A stretch of DNA of 64,000 nt from Hygrocybe punicea (GCA_963556145.1 OY744467.1:6448001-6512000); one strand, 5' to 3'. Shown: positions 21,945 through 33,526, counted from the stretch's first letter. The notes: generated by a model from the sequence alone, not told the origin. Translations and numbers: made by a program.

Positions 21945-24900
21945 TAGTGTTGCCACGGCTCGGTCCGGAACCGTTAGCCGTTGGAGCCGGACCGATAATT
22001 AGCCGAGCCGAGCCATTCACTCAGCTAACGGTTAAACCTCGGCTTAGCCACGGCTAGCCGTTATTAGCCGTTACCAAATATCCAAATTAGGAAATTTAGG
22101 TTTCCAGCCTTTTTGCTGGCTTCAACTTCACTTGGATAACCCTCTGCTGCCTCCCATACCTCACGAACATGTACAGCCACAGTTCACAAGGTTTTCAGGT
22201 GTTTCTTTTTCTTTTTGCGTATCTCCACATAGCCTACCTATGTACATGTACATGTATATGAAAAATATGAAAAATACCTATTTCATTGTCTTCCTGAATA
22301 GATCCATATTAAGCCTCAAACTTGGCCTGTGTAAGAATTTCCGAAAAGTCATTGCCATCCTTGAACGACTCGATTTCGATCCTTGTCGACTGCTGACAAC
22401 ATCCGCTTAGCCTTCTCGACCTCGCGCTTGAGCTTGCCCATTGCGCTCAAGTTCAGCGACACATCAGTACCTGTCTTCTTCTTGTATGCCTTGACAAGAT
22501 GGTCGATAACGCGGTTGTAAAATTCCTCGCCTCCAAGATGAGCAAAGGAGGGAGAAGCCGCCATGCGCCGGGGTCGGATGCGCAGACGTCAAGGGAGGCA
22601 AGACATGGTAGTAAATTTGCAGAACGATTGTCGTCATGGTCGTTGTCGTCATGACAGCAGTTGTCGGTGTCGGTGTTGTCATATGAGGTGTGGGGGGTTG
22701 GATCATGTCGTGGGTGGTCGAAATCAGCGGCTGGAAGGTGCAGGAACCACCGAAAAAACTTGGGGGGGGGGGTGGGGGGACAAATTGATGGCACGGGCGA
22801 TTGGGAAGCGCCAGCCTGTCGTTTGTGGGCTAAACGAGGTGCGCAGGGTTGTACCATGCCATGGGTGGTCGAAATCGGCAGGTGGAAGGTGCAGGAACTG
22901 CAGGAAAAACTTAGCAGGGGGGTGGGGGACAAATTGATGGTGCACGCGATTGGGAAGCCCCAGCCTGTCATTTTCGGGCCATATGAGGTGCGGGTGATTG
23001 TACCATGCCGTGGCTGGTCAAAATCGGTGGGTGGAAGGTGCAGGAACCGCCCAAAAAAAACTTGGGGGGGTGAGGGGGACAATATGATGGCGTGGGTGAT
23101 TGGGTAGCCCCAGCCTGTCGTTTGCGGGCTAAACGAGGTGCGGGGGATTGTGCCATGCCATGGGTGGTCGAAATTGGCAGGTGGAACTGCCGAAAAAACT
23201 TGGGAGGGGGGTGGGGGACAAATTAATGGTGCAGGCGATTGGGAAGCCCCAACCTGTCGTTTGTGGGCTAAACGAGGTGCGCAGGGTTGTACCATGTTGT
23301 GGGTGGTCGAAATCAGCGGGTGGAAGGTGCAGGAACCACTGAAAAAACTTGGGGGGGGGGTGGGGGACAAATTGATGGCGTGGGTGATTGGGAAGCTCCA
23401 ACCTGTCATTTTCGGGCTAAACGAGGTGCGGGGGGTTGGATCATGTCGTGGGTGGTCGAAATCGGCAGGTGGAAGCACCAGGAACCGCCAAAGAAAACTT
23501 GGAGGGGTGGATGGGCAAAGTGATGGTGTGGGTGGCTGGGCAGCCCCGGGCTGTCGTTTTCACGCCGAACGAGGTGCAGGGGCCTGTGCCATGCCATGGG
23601 TGGTCGAAATTGGCGGGTGGAAGCAGCAGGAACGAATGCAAAAAAGGTGGTTGAGGTTGGGGGGCAAAGTGACGGCGCGAGTGATTGGGCAGCCCCGGGC
23701 TGTCATTTTCAGGCTGAAGGAGGAGTGGGGGGTTGTACCATGCAGTGGGTGGTCGAAATCGGTGGGTGGAAACAGCAGGAACCGCTGAAAGAAATTTGGG
23801 GGTGGGTGGGGTGGACAACGTGATGGCGTGGGCGATTGGGTAGCCCCAGCCTGTCGATTTCCGGCCGAACGAGGTGCGGGGGGTTGTGCCATGTCGTGGG
23901 TGGTCGAAATCGGCCAGTGGAAGGAGCAGGAACCACCGAAAACAACTGGGGGCTGCTGTGGGGGACAATGTGATGACACGGGCGATTTGGAAGCCCCAGC
24001 CAGTCGATTTCCGGCCAAACGAGGTGCGGGGCATTGTGCCATCTCGTGGGTGGTAGAAATCGTCGGGTGGAAGGTGCAGGAACCGCCGAAAACAACTTGG
24101 GGGTGCTGGGGGGGACAATGTGATGGCATGGGCGATTGGGCAGCCCCAGCCTGTCGTTTTCGAGCCAAACGAGGTGCGGGGGATTAAGAGGTGCTATGGG
24201 CAGTCGAAATTGCTAGGGGGAAGCAGCAGGAACCGCCCAAAAAAACTTGGAGGAGGTGGGGGGGGCAAAGTGATGGCACGCGCGATTGGCTGGCACCGGC
24301 CTATCATTTTGATGTGAAACGAGGTGCGGGGGGTTCAAAGATGCCTTGTGTGCTCGATATCAGTGGGAGGCAGCAGCAGGAACCGCCGAACAAAGCTTGG
24401 AGGAGGTGGGGGGGTGCAAAGTGAAGGGACGCGCGATTGGGCAGCCCCGGCCAGAAGTTATCAGTCCAAATGAGGTGCGGCATGCAGTGGGCAGTCGAAA
24501 GCGATGGGTGGAGACAACAGAAGCCGCCCGATGAACTGGGGAAGTAAATCACAACAAAATGACAGTCACCTCATTTGATGTAGTGCTGTTGCCGTCGTTG
24601 CCACTGCTGCTGTTTGCCGTCGCCGTGGTCATTGGTCATTGCTGCTGCTGTCCGGGCGGCTGTTGCCTCGAGATAATTTGTGCTGTAATCAGAAATAAGT
24701 TGGTATTATTAAAAAAACAAAGATTCAAGAAAAGACATAGCGGGAGTGGGCACGTTGCCGCTTCATTCCTCGCCCCTCTGCTGGTCGCCGTTGGCCTTTG
24801 TTTTGGGTTGGCCTGCGTTGTCGCGAGCTGGTGTGGCTGTGGCTGTTGGCGTGGTGTCACTGGTGTGCTCCGCATGTTTGTGTGGTGAGATTGGTGACCT

Positions 24901-25049
24901 TGGTGGTTGTCCGCTATTAATTTCCTTTTTTGGACGGCTAACCGTGGTTTAGCCGTTCCACAACGGTCCGGTCCGGCTAACAACCCATATATGGGTTAGC
25001 CGTTGTTAGCCATAGCCGAGCCAAGCCGGACCGAGCCGTGGCAACACTA
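21945..25049. mobile_element. Non-autonomous hAT element inserted in a carboxylase exon
   Basis: The element starts TAGTGTTGCCACGGCTCGG and ends with its inverse. It is flanked by a perfect 8-bp duplication GCGGATAA (21937-21944 and 25050-25057), diagnostic of hAT-type insertion. Beside the ends lie many subterminal copies of AGCCGTT-like motifs, the usual transposase-binding decoration. The interior is non-coding and mostly a tandem array of about 150 bp units. Removing the element and one duplication rejoins the carboxylase exon in frame across [12 protein letters not shown], so this insertion was a knock-out event. Confidence 0.92.
22680..24540. repeat. Tandem array, about 13 units of about 150 bp, inside the hAT element
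   Basis: The phrase GAGGTGCGGGG (with variants) followed by GTGGGTGGTCGAAAT returns near 22690, 22837, 22985, 23138, 23275, 23424, 23570, 23718, 23870, 24025, 24170, 24325 and 24473, so the period is roughly 147-155 bp. Each unit ends in a G-rich block next to an A run (AAAAAACTTGGGGGG). Long open frames on both strands arise from the repeat and are not genes. Units toward the right are more diverged. Confidence 0.9.
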
Positions 25050-26476
25050 GCGGATAACAGCGCCTCCTCAAAAACAGCAGCAGAGGGAGGTGATGAGACT
25101 GTACGCATGCCTTTCCCACCTCCTCCGTGGATTGCTTTAATTAGCACTGAGAAGCCTGTTTGTCCACATTCAGAGTTGAGGAGAGAAAGGCGCGAGAGGG
25201 TGGGATAAGTGGGGTTACCTATTTTCTTGGCTTGTTCGTAAAGATAATTTGGGTCTTGGTTTTCTCCGTGATATCCTGGCACACAAGGGACTCCAGCAGC
25301 TTATTACCAAGTAAGTATAGGAAGACTCGTCTTATCAAAGGAAGATCAGGAAACATACCTAACATGATATTCTTCGATTCACTAATGTTAGATAAGTAGT
25401 ATATTGGTAGAATGACATTTGGACAGAGATTCCTACATACCTCTTTGATCCCATGCTCAGCACTGGCAGGCAGACCAATGAACACGATCCCTTCCTGAGC
25501 CAGGCGTTCCGAAAACAGCGCATTTTCGCTCAAAAATCCATAGCTGGTCGAATAAGACGTCAGTACAGAACTGGATGTCACAGTCGTACCGTTTCAAGAC
25601 GTAGACTTACCCAGGATGGACTGCCTGTGATTTCGAAGGGAAAATGTAGGTGGTGCTGCAAAAATCAAGGGAAAGACGCACCTGGGCACCACTTCGATGA
25701 CAAACATCAATAATTTTGTCCATCCGAAGCTGACAGAAAGTTGAATGTGGTCCTCGATACCGATATTAAATGTACGACTGACATAGCTCTCAGAAGAAGG
25801 TGGTGGGCCAATGCAATACGCCTCGTCTGCCTGTAATATCCATATTATCTTTCCTGGTCTGAGAAATTAGGAAAATGCCAGACAAACCATCTGGACATGT
25901 CACGGTAATGCATCCTTGTCCGCTTCGCTATACACCGCCACTGTCCTAACACCCAGCTTCTTGGCAGTTCTGATGACGCGACAGGCGATTTCTCCTCTAC
26001 AAGTGGGTCAGCTATTACGAGCCGAAGGAAAAAGAGGGATTTGACCTATTCGCTATGAGGATCTTGTCAAAGTGAGGTCGCCTGGTTTGAGAGGGTGTGA
26101 GGTGACTGAGGTCTGTGCAGCGGATGATGCCACGATTGCCAGTGTTCATGGTGGCTTTGTATGTAATGCGAGTGGAAAACGCACCACATTCAATGTGATC
26201 TACACTAGGGGCGGACAGTCTCCTACGTCGATCTGCATGGGATGAGACGACTCCGGGGATTGACCTTGATCCTATCGTTTAAAGACGATGAAGCCTGAAA
26301 AGTCTTGGTAGGACTGTTCTGTGTCAAAGGAAGACTTGGCTGGGAAGCAAGTGAAATTCGCCGAAGAGGTACTGAACGTGCACAAGCAACGACTGAACAT
26401 TTAGTTGGAATCATCGGCTTTCAATACGAGAACAAGCGTAACTTTGAGGCGGATCCCTGAAGCGGCCGTGAAAAGC

Positions 26477-27981
26477 TTAAGATCCGATTTTGATGGCTCG
26501 ACGGCAGTAATACTGGCAGTCATAAGATAGGTCCGTCCCAACCAACGTCCTCGGCTCGATCGATGCGCCCGATGAAGCAACGAACGTTTTCGCGAAGAGA
26601 TGGTCCAAGGTGTCCAGCACCTTCATCGTCAATAATCCCCCCGCGAACGTCACATCGTTTTCCCGGAACTGTCGCCACACCCATCTCACCCTAATCTCCA
26701 AGTCCTCGTCCGAAAGCCGTTCCGCGTCGTCCGCTGCTAGCTTCCCCATCAATTGCCCGACCTCCCTCGTCGTCATCACAAGCGGTGTACCTTGGAAGAG
26801 GAAATGAAGCGTCGCGCCTGCGGTCTCGATCACCTCGCCCAAGATCTGGTGATCATCCGTCAGCAAACACACGTTAGTGCAACGATTCGCAACCAAATCC
26901 TCACCCCCCCGTGCACATTGTGCATCACGCCCTTCATCCACCCGACCGAGAAGATCTTCGCGTTGGTGAAATGTCCTCCGAATCGCGAGAGCGTCATCAT
27001 CGCCCTCAAACTGTCTGCTCCTTGCAACAACACCCCGACTTTGCTATCCGACTTCGCAGCGTCTGCCCGGATCGATGGCCGTTTCGTCTCGTCGACCGCC
27101 ATCATGTGCCGCACCAACAACACAAGTTTTTCCTCCTGGGTCTCCTCGTAGTGGTACAAGGTGAGGTTGCGTGACAGATAAAACGTGGCGTCGACGCCGT
27201 CCGCGAGTAAGATCTCTGGTACCAATAAATCCCACCGTTAAATAAATATATTGTCCTCATGGTTAAGTCGAAACTCACCCTCATCGATGACTTGAACGCC
27301 CCAGAACTCCGCCGACCGCATCTCGCCCTCGATGATCGCGACGTCCATATGCAGCTCCCGGGCTTTGTCAAACCCTTCCCGTGTCTTCTCGTTAACCCGC
27401 TTAAGCGCCTTATGGAGCGTATGCGCTCGTTTCTCCTTCAGCGCGCGGAACTCCACGACCACCTGCACTCGATGTTGGCCGGATGCCATCTCCCACTGAC
27501 GCAAGTGTTCAAGCCCGGCTGGCGTGAACGTGAGCGACGGCATTTTCGCTCCCAACGTCGTGTCTTTCGTTAACGATGCAACATCGATATACTCCGCACG
27601 CACCACGAACGGCAACAACGCGTCGCCACGAAACCACTGGACGCCTTCCAGCTCCATCGACTGGACGAGGTCCTTCACTTTTTTCTCATCGAGCTGCCGC
27701 GTGTTCCACGTCCCAAAGTGGAATTTCTCGTGGACTTGCAACACGTCGATCTTCGCGAAGCCCATTGTCGCCTCTAGGATAGCTTGCGTGTACGTCGCCT
27801 GTTGCGCCGTCGTATAAATCACTTCTCCCACCTGCATTCGTCAGGGTCATCGTGCTGTCACTTCTATGACCTGCCGTTCACTCACCGGTGCCGTTGGTTG
27901 CCCGCTGTTCGTGTCGTCCTCCATTGGTGATCCGGGGAGGGGGGTGTTTTCTCTGCTGGCCATGGTGTTCGCGTTCGGCAT
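26477..27981 (-). CDS. ParB/sulfiredoxin-like domain protein, intact, four exons
   Basis: Exons are 27886-27981, 27279-27831, 26905-27215 and 26477-26845. The introns of 54, 63 and 59 bp all have GT...AG borders and keep phase, giving about 443 residues with no break. Near residue 65 the frame reads FHFGTWNTRQLDEKKVKDL, and near 155 it reads MASGQHRVQVV. This RxL...GQHR arrangement is the core of ParB/Srx-type nucleotide-binding folds, where GxHR lines the active site. The rest is helical and unfamiliar (HMMAVDETKRPSIRADA, FSVGWMKGVMHNVHGG). The start ATG at 27981 has a second in-frame ATG at 27963. In bacteria ParB partitions DNA, but eukaryotic relatives are poorly understood; I claim the fold, not a function. 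It is the clearest intact host-type gene in the window. Confidence 0.7.
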
Positions 27982-28138
27982 TGACTGATAAGTAAGGTTT
28001 GTGGCTGTAGTTCTGATTGACCAGTTCACACGTCGGAGATCTATTCGGAGCAGTGTGCCGGACACGTGTATGCCTCGTGTCTCAGCTGTTTTCTTCCCAA
28101 ACCTGTCAGTGTGGACGGCTCCTGTGGAGGGGTGCGTA

Positions 28139-28580
28139 CGATGCGCAGATCGAGTGTGCTCGGTGCGCGGACATTGCTTGCTTGTGGCGCGGATGGAGTA
28201 TGTTCGATTCACGGACGGTGTGTGATCGTTGCGCGGATGGAGTATGCTCGATGCGCGGACCAACTCTCATCGATGCGGGGATGGAGTGTGTTCGATTCGC
28301 GGACCGTGTGTGATCGTTGCGCGGATGGAGTGTGCTCGATTCACGGACCGTGTGTGATTGGTGCGCGGACGGAGTATGCTCGATGTGCGGACCAACTCTC
28401 ATCGATGTGCGGATGGAGTGTGCTCGATTCGCGGACCATGTGTGATCGGTGCGCGGATGAAGTATGCTCGATGCGCGGACCAACTCTCGTCGATGCGTGG
28501 ATGGAGTGTGCTCGATTCGCGGACCAACATTGCGCGGACAATGTGTACTCGTTTCGCCGAGCGAATGTGCTCGATGCGTG
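28139..28580. repeat. GC-rich minisatellite upstream of the ParB-like gene
   Basis: Alternating units of about 30-40 bp are built on GATGCGCGGATGGAGTGTGC, TCGATTCGCGGACC and AACTCTCATCGATG, with about 12-14 units in all. The array lies 160 to 600 bp upstream of the gene start at 27981, so it occupies the promoter region. Open frames in all readings are a by-product of the repeat. Units mix in irregular order, suggesting unequal exchange. Confidence 0.85.
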
Positions 28581-28590
28581 GTTTGCTCCA

Positions 28591-28931
28591 TCCACGCTTA
28601 CTTAGTGTACCCGTCATATAGCCGTCTCAGTAATACATTGGCAGCATTTGCTTCGATACCGTACATTATGGGTCTTCGCATTCCCTACTATCGCGTCTCA
28701 CGTGATCACGCGCACCGAGCACGCTCGGTCGGCGGCGCTCACATTTCAATGGTCCCACAAGGATATCACCAACGTCGTGCCTAATACAAGCATCCTCAAT
28801 GCACATACCATATTCTGCACAATCTCAATCCATCGCAGGCATGTGAATACAAACTGTTTGAGGGTCGAAATCTACATCGGTTGCTAGTCCACCACTAGCC
28901 TAGCCCAACTTATTTAGAAAACAGTATATAT
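28591..28931. other. No recognisable gene
   Basis: Spacer between the minisatellite and the direct-repeat-flanked unit. It holds only short frames and no motif that I can name. Confidence 0.4.
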
Positions 28932-29199
28932 AATACAGTTATGAGATTGATTTAGAAGTGAGCCCTGAAAGGAGATTCAGAACCCATATAAGACATGAAA
29001 ACATGACCAAACAACTTGATTATGAATCATAATTGATGCCATCATCACATGATAATTAGAAGCCAAACTCAGACTAATTTCCCACATTAACACATATTCC
29101 CCCCCCAACTTGCATGGACTCTTTCTCCATAACCGGTCCGCTGATTTCTTAGAAAATTGGTACAGAGCACCTCAGTAGTGTGCCCAATGGATTGCCAAC

Positions 29200-30752
29200 T
29201 TAAATCTGCAACAATTTCATGTCCCAGAATTGTATATATATACATAGAAGACCGGTATAATGAAGCTGGGGCTTGGCTGGCCAGCTCGCATGGTTCCTGG
29301 TTAACAGATGTCTGCATAGAGCACATCGCTTCATTGCCCTCTGAAGGTTTTCCACTACCTCCCTCACTCTCCTTCCTGTATGGTTCTCCAGCTCATCCAC
29401 CACTGCTTCCTCTGGTGCAGGAAAATTGTGATGTGCCGCATCCAAGCCGAGATAGTCATGGTAGGCGGCAACTGCATGAACGTGGACTTCATTTGCGATA
29501 TGAATCCTCATGCTGTGGCAACATGCTAGGTTGGGCTTCTGCCACAGGCCTTCTTGGGTGCGAAAGCCACGAGTCCAGATCTCTTCAAGCACCTGACCTG
29601 TCGTGGGTCCACAGTCACGGCCATTCTGCAACCAGTTCACCTTGGAAACTGTCATCTCCGTGCACTCCCAACCATGAAGCTTCGCTAGCTTCTCCCAGAT
29701 CTGTGGCCCACCCCATGCATCCCAGTCTGTGGCAACCAGCTCTGAGCCGTATGCCATGTAATTCATCCCCAGAACATGGACCCTTTGCTCTTCTGGTTGC
29801 CAGTATACCACACAGTAGTGATTACCTCCTCGGTACTCCCCTTTCTCATTCAGACTTCGCCCCGTGTTTAACATCCCAACAAGTGGAGCCAGCTCACATG
29901 GTTCTTCCAGTGGCAAGTGGTAGGTTTCACGGAATTGCCGAATTTCAACATCCGTTATGGTTTCCAGCATCCACCAGTTGAATGAAATGTATCGTCCCAC
30001 CAGGCATCCGAGCTCAAGCCAAAGGTGAGACAACCAGAAGTCCAGCAGTAACCCATCTAGCCATGTGCGATCTTTGAGTGTCGACAACTGAAGCAGAGCT
30101 CTACCCCATTTAAGGGGATGTAGCAACTCCAATGCTGAATAATGAACACATTGTGATAAGATGATTGAGGTTTTCAGAGTGGATGACTGACCAAGAACTG
30201 ATGGACCTACAACCTCCTGATCAGGTGGGTCATTCCCTTCTGCAGCTGGTACAGCTGGTGCAGGTTCATATGAACTGTTGGACCCAGTCCCATCTTCACT
30301 CTCAGGGATTGACTGTGAAGCCTCGTCAGATGAAACATAAATGGGGACAGGTGGTGTTGACTGCAATGGAACTGCAGGGCGTTGACTAGGGGAGTTGCAC
30401 CCAGATGCAACAGATACATCTTCTGGTGTTGATGGCTGAAGGTTTCAGTTTGAGCATGGAAAATCTGAAACAAGATCAAGCTACCAACAGGACTGTCAAA
30501 CCATCGTGCTTGACCTTCATCTTCACATGTCTATGATAATGAGAAAATGAGCGAGAGCAATCACCAGACAATTCTGAAACAATACTCCACCGGAAATGTA
30601 ACCCCTACAAAGGTTGACTGTAAGCTTGCCATGTTCATTTGTAAACTTGCCAAGTCAGCCTCCAACTCATTTGTTTCAGGCTGGGATTCTTCATCCAGCA
30701 ACTGTTCAAGGGTTGCAAGACTATTTTGAAGTTCGGTGAGATCTGTTAACAT
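29200..30752 (-). CDS. Ulp1-like (C48) cysteine protease-domain protein
   Basis: The model starts at 30752 with an acidic, coiled-coil-like first exon (MLTDLTELQNSLATLEQLL), followed by an intron after about 30608 and another near 30128-30182. The large last exon carries GGNHYCVVYW near 29815 and VNWLQNGRDCGPTTGQVLEE near 29620. Histidine and the Q-N-x-x-D-C-G signature with the nucleophilic cysteine match SUMO/NEDD8-type proteases; the middle aspartate is less clear (VLGMNYMAYG). A serine/acid-rich stretch precedes the catalytic part. The reading frame runs about 60 codons into the flanking direct repeat, so that repeat is part of its 3' end. Function on host SUMO is unproven; such domains also ride on eukaryotic DNA transposons. 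Confidence 0.65.
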
Positions 30753-30996
30753 GGTACTTGAGCTGTCTGGGGTTTTAATTTGTTGTGTCAATTGTCAATT
30801 GGAAGGCTATATATTGGCTGGGCCATGAGGCTCAGGCACCAGATTAGGGCATGAGGCTAGGCATGAGATTAGGGCATGAGGCTAGGCACCATCATCACCT
30901 GTCCATTCAATTTCATATTTGATCAGACTGGTGCCTGAATTTGATATTGGTGAAAATCCCCTATAAAAGACCCATCTATCCGGGATATAATTATCA

Positions 30997-32246
30997 ATGG
31001 CCTCCCAAAGCAACCTTGCGGTTTTCCACCAAAGACGTCTGGCTCCTGCTGGAAAGCCTCCAACACATGCTCAGTATGCTAAGATGAAAACTTGGGCCTC
31101 ATATCGTGGCAAGTTGAGATTCACATTTATTTGGAAAACCTTACATGACAATGTTTCAACCTTAGTTGTAGATGAAGGTGATGAGACAGTGAACTTTGTT
31201 CGAAAAGACACGTAAGAACGTCATGCGCAATGGTTATACATTGATCTGAGCTCATCCTTTCCCCAAGTGTGGCAATCATCCCACCAGAGACAGAGTATGC
31301 TACTCTTCCTCCTCGATGGCCAGATGGACATCTTCATCCAGATTGCTATTGGTATGGGACCATTGAGGATCTCAGAGCCTCACCTGAGGGTGATGATGGT
31401 GAACCCCCTGAGCTGTGGGCAAAGGTGTCCTGGTTTTACACCCAACAGCACATTCAGGATGTGAAGTTAAGTAAAAGGCTCAAAAGAAGCTGCTTGCCTT
31501 GCTGTAAGATTTCTTCATCTGCCATCATATTCTTGGATTGAATCATCCATTCTCTTCAGTCCATTTGAGCAGATGAGCTCTACTGAGCTCATCAAAAGCA
31601 ATCATGATCAAATCATTCCTGCTCTAAGTATTGAATGTGAGCTTACCTTGGAGGTTGTATTTCTTCACATTGAACACATGGATTATCCTTGCCAGCCCCC
31701 ATGAAAATTCCTTACTTTGATGACAGGCGATCCAACAGTCGGGAAATTGGTGTTGGTGCATGGTTTTGGCGGTTTGAGGTCAACTTCCTGAACAAGAATC
31801 TTGAGGTGATGGTGAGTGGCTAAACATGGCAGTGAAGGCTGTTATTAACTGAAGGACTTGCTGCTCAGAGGATTCAGAAAGGCTGTTGCAAGAGAGTCTA
31901 CAGTCCCAGCAAGGATCTCCAACGTTTTTGCGTTTACTGTGAAGAATGGCTTCATGAGGGATGCCTCACAGGGCCCATTGAAGTGACACTTCGGGAGCTG
32001 AATGATTTGGATAAGTTGACACAGAGCGTGCCAATTTTCAGGGGTTCAAATGGCCAAGGTCGGGATCAGCAGAAGGACTGGCATGTGGCTGGTACTGGAC
32101 GAAAGATTGAGAAGGCTCGTGACTGGGCTGATAAAGAGGCGGCTCAAAATGATTGGAGACAGTTGCTGGGTGCAGAGTTTGTGGATGAGATGATCCAGAC
32201 ACAGTGGGACTGTTATGAATGTCCTACATGTCTTCACCAGATGTGA
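30997..32246 (+). CDS. BAH-like and PHD-like chromatin-reader protein, spliced
   Basis: Exon 1 (30997-31211) starts MASQSNLAVFHQRRLAPAG. An intron at 31212-31267 (GTAAGA...CAAG) leads in frame into TVAIIPPETEYATLPPRWPD and then WYGTIEDLRA and LWAKVSWFYTQQHIQD, the pattern of a BAH domain (a chromatin-interaction module). Further exons read SYSWIESSILFSPFEQMSST (about 31520) and IPYFDDRRSNSREIGVGAWF (about 31707). A cysteine-rich piece near 31870, CCKRVYSPSKDLQRFCVYC then WLHEGCL, has PHD-finger spacing, and the last exon ends at 32246. Exact borders of the middle introns are uncertain. Its start is 244 bp from the divergent protease gene; a TATATATT at 30808 lies between. The pairing suggests a functional cassette. 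Confidence 0.55.
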
Positions 32247-32919
32247 ACTATTGCCAGTACACTTGTAATTCATTCATGATCAACACCATTGTGATGAAAT
32301 TTAGATGGATAAATTTTACAAATATCTCATACAGACAATCATGACCAGTGGAGTGGAATTAGACACTGTTGAAGACTCCATGGCCACAAGTCCACTTTAC
32401 ATGGTGACCAGAGTTGAATACATGTATCAATAAAAGAGTCTATAGAGGCACATAAAGTGCAGAATGACCACAATACAGTTATGAGAATTGAGGCCAGAAG
32501 GAGTCTCATAACCCATATCAGACAAGTAAACATGACCAAACAACTTGATTATGAATCATAATTGATGCCATCATCACATGATAATTAGAAGCCAAACTCG
32601 GACTAATTTCCCACATTAACACAGATTCCCCCCCCAACTTGCATGGACTCTTTCTCCATAACCGGTCCGCCGATTTCTTAGAAAATTGGTACAGAGCACC
32701 TCAGTAGTGTGCCCAATGGATTGCCAACTTAAATCTGCAACAATTTCATGTCCCAGAATTGTATATATATACATAGAAGACCGGTATAATGTGAGGGAAC
32801 ATTGTTATTGATGTGGCTTGTTCAGGAATGAATAATTGAATTTGAATATGTTACATAGTGTGAAACTGATCTCTGATATATAGAAAGGTGCAATGGTTCA
32901 ACCCCATTTACTTTGAATC

Positions 32920-33380
32920 CAGGGTCCTGAACACAATTCCAGAAAATTCCAGAAAATTCTGGACAATTCTCAACAAATGGATATGTTTTTTGTGTGGCTG
33001 AGTGGTTCAGCAGTATTGGAGTCAACTCCAGTGAGCTCAAAACACAATTCTGTGCAACTTCCAGACAATTCCTGTACCATTGAGTGTCTCAGCAGTATTT
33101 GAGTTGACTCCAGTGAGCTCAAAACACAATTCTGTGCAAATTCCAGACAATTCCAAACAAATCTGTACAATTCCTGTGCTGTTGAGTGGCTCAGCAGTAG
33201 TCAAGTCGACTGCAGTGAGCTCAAAACACAATTCCATGCAAAATCCAGACAATTTGAAAAAAATCCATGCAATTGCTGTGTGGTCAACTATTCTGAGCCA
33301 CTTGATGGCGCAGGAATTGTACAGATTTGTTTGGAATTGTCTGGAATTTGCATGGAATTGTGTTTTGAGCTCACTCAAGT
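32920..33380. repeat. 102-bp repeat family, array 1, with an internal inversion
   Basis: Copies of CCAGTGAGCTCAAAACACAATTC begin near 33029, 33111 and 33213 (spacings 82 and 102 bp). A further unit is inverted at about 33300-33375 (GGAATTGTGTTTTGAGCTCACT), making a loose palindrome. The same unit forms a longer array at 41795-42400. No transposon ends were found around it. Confidence 0.75.
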
Positions 33381-33526
33381 TGACTTGAATACTGTCATCT
33401 ACAAGATGGCCAACTCTGAATTGTCTGCATGTCACATATGGGACATATTTTCTCCCACCAGGCACAGGGAGGATGTGTCCAGTATCACAGATACATTCTT
33501 TGTTGTTGATGTATATGCCTCTCTTT

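Larger units (their letters stand above)
19103..26149 (-). pseudogene. 3-methylcrotonyl-CoA carboxylase alpha (biotin) subunit, interrupted
   Basis: This mitochondrial leucine-breakdown enzyme carboxylates 3-methylcrotonyl-CoA. It starts at 26149 (MNTGNRGI, a plausible presequence). Biotin carboxylase segments follow in order: [119 protein letters not shown]. Then comes the biotinyl domain APMPSLIVDVRVKVGDRVEK with acceptor lysine in ESMK near 19222. Most introns are 50-65 bp, but one (20698-21764) is 1067 bp. Breaks: a hAT element in an exon (21945-25049), a small insertion with TGA at 25900-25902, and a two-base loss just after the biotin lysine. It ends 82 bp from exo84, convergent. Motifs fit MCC better than pyruvate or acetyl-CoA carboxylase. 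Confidence 0.85.
28932..32791. mobile_element. Direct-repeat-flanked unit with protease and BAH/PHD-like genes
   Basis: A block of about 330 bp (28932-29262) returns in the same orientation at 32472-32791 with very high identity from about 29000 onward, including the strings CCCCCCCCAACTTGCATGG and TAACCGGTCCGC. Between the copies lie two divergently oriented genes (29200-30752 minus, 30997-32246 plus). Ends are not TG...CA, and I see no target duplication or polymerase, so this is not a normal LTR element. It may be a transposon of an unusual class, a segmental duplication of the protease gene's 3' end, or a gene-bearing non-autonomous element. Confidence 0.5.

Noticed and set aside
22453..24168. 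Long open frames on both strands inside the hAT element, up to 341 codons
   Set aside because: They follow the roughly 150-bp tandem unit in several frames at once, repeat the same proline/histidine or glycine/tryptophan strings, and contain no domain. Repeat by-products.
28100..28605. Open frames across the minisatellite and a possible CRISPR-like array
   Set aside because: Units abut or vary in length and there are no unique spacers between constant repeats. A eukaryotic minisatellite explains it.
28932..32791. Normal LTR retrotransposon interpretation of the direct repeats
   Set aside because: Ends are not TG...CA, there is no 5-bp duplication, and no gag, protease, reverse transcriptase or integrase lies between. 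The genes present are a Ulp1-like protease and a BAH/PHD-like protein.
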